DNA of 64,000 nucleotides from Gemmatimonadaceae bacterium (GTDB lineage Bacteria > Gemmatimonadota > Gemmatimonadetes > Gemmatimonadales > Gemmatimonadaceae): the NCBI GenBank assembly GCA_030835125.1, contig JAUQWM010000033.1:1-64000 (forward strand), written 5' to 3'. The position numbers and the translations under genes were made by a program. The notes beneath the pieces were generated by a model, which saw only the letters and a program-made list of their open reading frames with translations, was not told where the DNA came from and ran no database searches. This document shows positions 62,790 to 64,000 of the stretch, one piece after another. Every line of letters starts with the position of its first letter. Position 1 is the first letter of the stretch.

Positions 62790-63797
62790 TTACTCGCCGG
62801 GATCGAACCCGGCGATTCCCGAGACGGGACGGGTCGCGTTTCCCCCGATGGCCACCATTCGCTCGAGGGCGCGCCGCGCGGGCGCGGCCACGTCGTCAGG
62901 CACCGTCACGCGGTGTGTCATGGTCTCGAGTGAGCGAAGCACCTTGGGCAACGTCGTCATCTTCATGTACTGGCATTCGGCCCGATCCGACGCTGCATGG
63001 AACGTCTTGTCCGGATTGGCGCGACGCAACCGGTGCAGGATACCGGTTTCGGTCGCGACGATGAACTCGCGGCTGCCGGATTCAGCCGGCCGGCGGATCA
63101 TGCCCTCGGTGGACAGGACCTGGACGCCTTCCTTCGGGATGGCTCCGGCCGAGAGCGCCTCGACGACACTGGTCGCGCAGCCGCACTCGGGGTGGACCAG
63201 CAATTCCGCTCCCGGATGCTCGGCACGCTGGCGAGCCAGGCTCTGCGGGGTGATGCCGGCGTGCACGTGGCACTCGCCCAGCCAGACATGGATGTTCTCC
63301 CTCCCGGTCACGCGTCGCACGTGGGCGCCGAGGAAGAGGTCCGGCAGGAAGAGGATCTCCTGTTCGGCGGGGATCGCGTTGACGATCTCCACCGCGTTGC
63401 CGGACGTGCAGCAATAATCGGACTCGGCCTTCACGGCGGCCGAGGTGTTGACGTAGGAGACGACGACGGCGCCGGGGTGGGCGGCCTTCCACTCGCGCAA
63501 CTGGTCGGCGGTGATGGTGTCGGCGAGAGAGCAGCCGGCGGCCAGGTCCGGGAGCAGGACGGTCTTCGCCGGCGACAGGATCGCGGCCGTCTCGGCCATG
63601 AAGTGCACGCCGCAGAAGACGATGACATCGGCCGGCGTCTTTGCCGCCTCGCGCGAGAGCCCTAACGAGTCGCCGACGAAGTCCGCGACGTCCTGGACCT
63701 CGGGCCGCTCGTAGTTGTGCGACAGGATGACGGCGTTGCGCTGGCGGGCGAGTTCCTTCACCCGGGACGCCAGTTCGGTGGGGGGAATAGCCTCCAT
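62790..63797 (-). CDS. nadA: Quinolinate synthase A
   Basis: A 335-residue iron-sulfur enzyme that condenses iminoaspartate with dihydroxyacetone phosphate to give quinolinate. Fe-S ligand cysteines are in [19 protein letters not shown] and [12 protein letters not shown] at 63797 opens at the conserved helix. It follows nadB by 26 bases. Confidence 0.95.
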   Translation of the reverse strand: MEAIPPTELASRVKELARQRNAVILSHNYERPEVQDVADFVGDSLGLSREAAKTPADVIVFCGVHFMAETAAILSPAKTVLLPDLAAGCSLADTITADQLREWKAAHPGAVVVSYVNTSAAVKAESDYCCTSGNAVEIVNAIPAEQEILFLPDLFLGAHVRRVTGRENIHVWLGECHVHAGITPQSLARQRAEHPGAELLVHPECGCATSVVEALSAGAIPKEGVQVLSTEGMIRRPAESGSREFIVATETGILHRLRRANPDKTFHAASDRAECQYMKMTTLPKVLRSLETMTHRVTVPDDVAAPARRALERMVAIGGNATRPVSGIAGFDPGE

Positions 63798-63823
63798 GCC
63801 TGAATCTACACGCCTCGCCCCGC

Positions 63824-64000
63824 TCACACTTCGATGTGCTTCCTCGCCCATCCGCGGCGCGGCTTCGGGAAGTCGCTGCGATGGTGACCCCCGCGTGATT
63901 CCTTCCGGGCGAGCGCCGACTTCGCGATCAGGATCGCCGTCTCGCAGAGGTTGAGTTCCTCGGTCGCGCCCGACGGCAGGCGATGGTGGATGTCCATCAA
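63824..64000 (-). CDS. nadB: L-aspartate oxidase, C-terminal part (runs off the window)
   Basis: The final 58 codons of a gene continuing past base 64000. The sequence [31 protein letters not shown] is the flavoprotein C-terminal domain shared by L-aspartate oxidase and succinate dehydrogenase. Its place upstream of nadA fixes the identity: first enzyme of de novo NAD synthesis, oxidising aspartate to iminoaspartate. Confidence 0.88.
   Translation of the reverse strand: MMDIHHRLPSGATEELNLCETAILIAKSALARKESRGGHHRSDFPKPRRGWARKHIEV

Noticed and set aside
62796-62813. A stem-loop resembling a tRNA T-arm on the minus strand
   Set aside because: It lies in the last codons of nadA and no acceptor, D or anticodon arm can be built around it; the match comes from the coding sequence.

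Overview
This 64 kb window is a continuous, gene-dense, GC-rich (roughly two thirds G+C by eye) bacterial chromosome segment. It has no IS element, prophage, CRISPR array, rRNA or tRNA that I could find. Gene content suggests Gemmatimonadota or a close relative, an inference from memory without a search: carboxypeptidase-regulatory/TonB-plug proteins, Big_2 lipoproteins, a DUF1800/DUF1501 pair, ThyX, an EF-G paralogue, a long-tailed Rho, ECF sigma/anti-sigma cassettes and small zinc ribbons. Many neighbouring genes overlap by 1-4 bases (ATGA, GTGA or TGATG), so translational coupling is common.

Layout. 0-4 kb (minus): beta-alanine:pyruvate-type transaminase, mechanosensitive-channel-like membrane protein, and a coupled oxidoreductase/thioesterase/zinc-ribbon operon. 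4-7.6 kb (plus): SucB and lipoamide dehydrogenase around a terminator-bracketed unknown gene. 7.7-10.4 kb: class V aminotransferase plus serA, a probable serine pathway. 10.5-12.6 kb (minus): ECF sigma factor, anti-sigma-like protein and LTXXQ lipoprotein between two repeat arrays of the same unit. 12.85-14 kb: CoA-transferase. 14.2-22.3 kb (plus): PhaF-like protein, then a coupled GHMP kinase/M20 hydrolase/72-aa protein/degenerate RNase HI operon, zinc-ribbon and membrane proteins, a barrel-less TonB-plug protein and a patatin. 22.3-28.2 kb: membrane protein, TonB-like protein, secreted protein, ThyX and a 14-repeat propeller lipoprotein. 28.3-31.8 kb (minus): EF-G paralogue with a broken G4 motif and two unknowns. 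31.9-35.8 kb (plus): orphan response regulator, DUF1800 and DUF1501. 35.8-39.7 kb (minus): PLP lyase-like enzyme, class A PBP and a TPR-like protein. 40.1-41.7 kb: Rho. 41.8-46.3 kb (minus): phosphodiester glycosidase, MsrB and a tricorn-propeller/gamma-glutamyltranspeptidase fusion. 46.4-49.8 kb (plus): cupin, outer-membrane protein, MBL hydrolase and cystathionine beta-synthase. 49.8-53.6 kb (minus): membrane protein, M24 peptidase, dihaem cytochrome and outer-membrane protein. 53.9-56 kb (plus): sigma/anti-sigma/DUF4097 cassette. 56-57.8 kb (minus): M20 dipeptidase and CrcB. 57.9-61.6 kb (plus): DUF255 protein and Big_2 lipoprotein. 61.6-64 kb (minus): nadB-nadA-nadC-zinc ribbon, the de novo NAD operon.

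The most striking feature not explained by genes is a family of eight tandem arrays with an exact 7-bp period (at about 0, 10.4, 12.8, 36.7, 41.7, 51.9, 56.0 and 61.6 kb). Unit sequences differ between arrays, and one array switches unit without losing phase. Every array abuts the 3' end of at least one gene, and several supply or touch that gene's stop codon. Gene ends without arrays often have ordinary hairpin terminators instead. A second genome-scale signal is a recurrent heptamer, GTTAGGC, with a related GTCAGGC. GTTAGGC accounts for nearly all TTA leucine codons I noticed.
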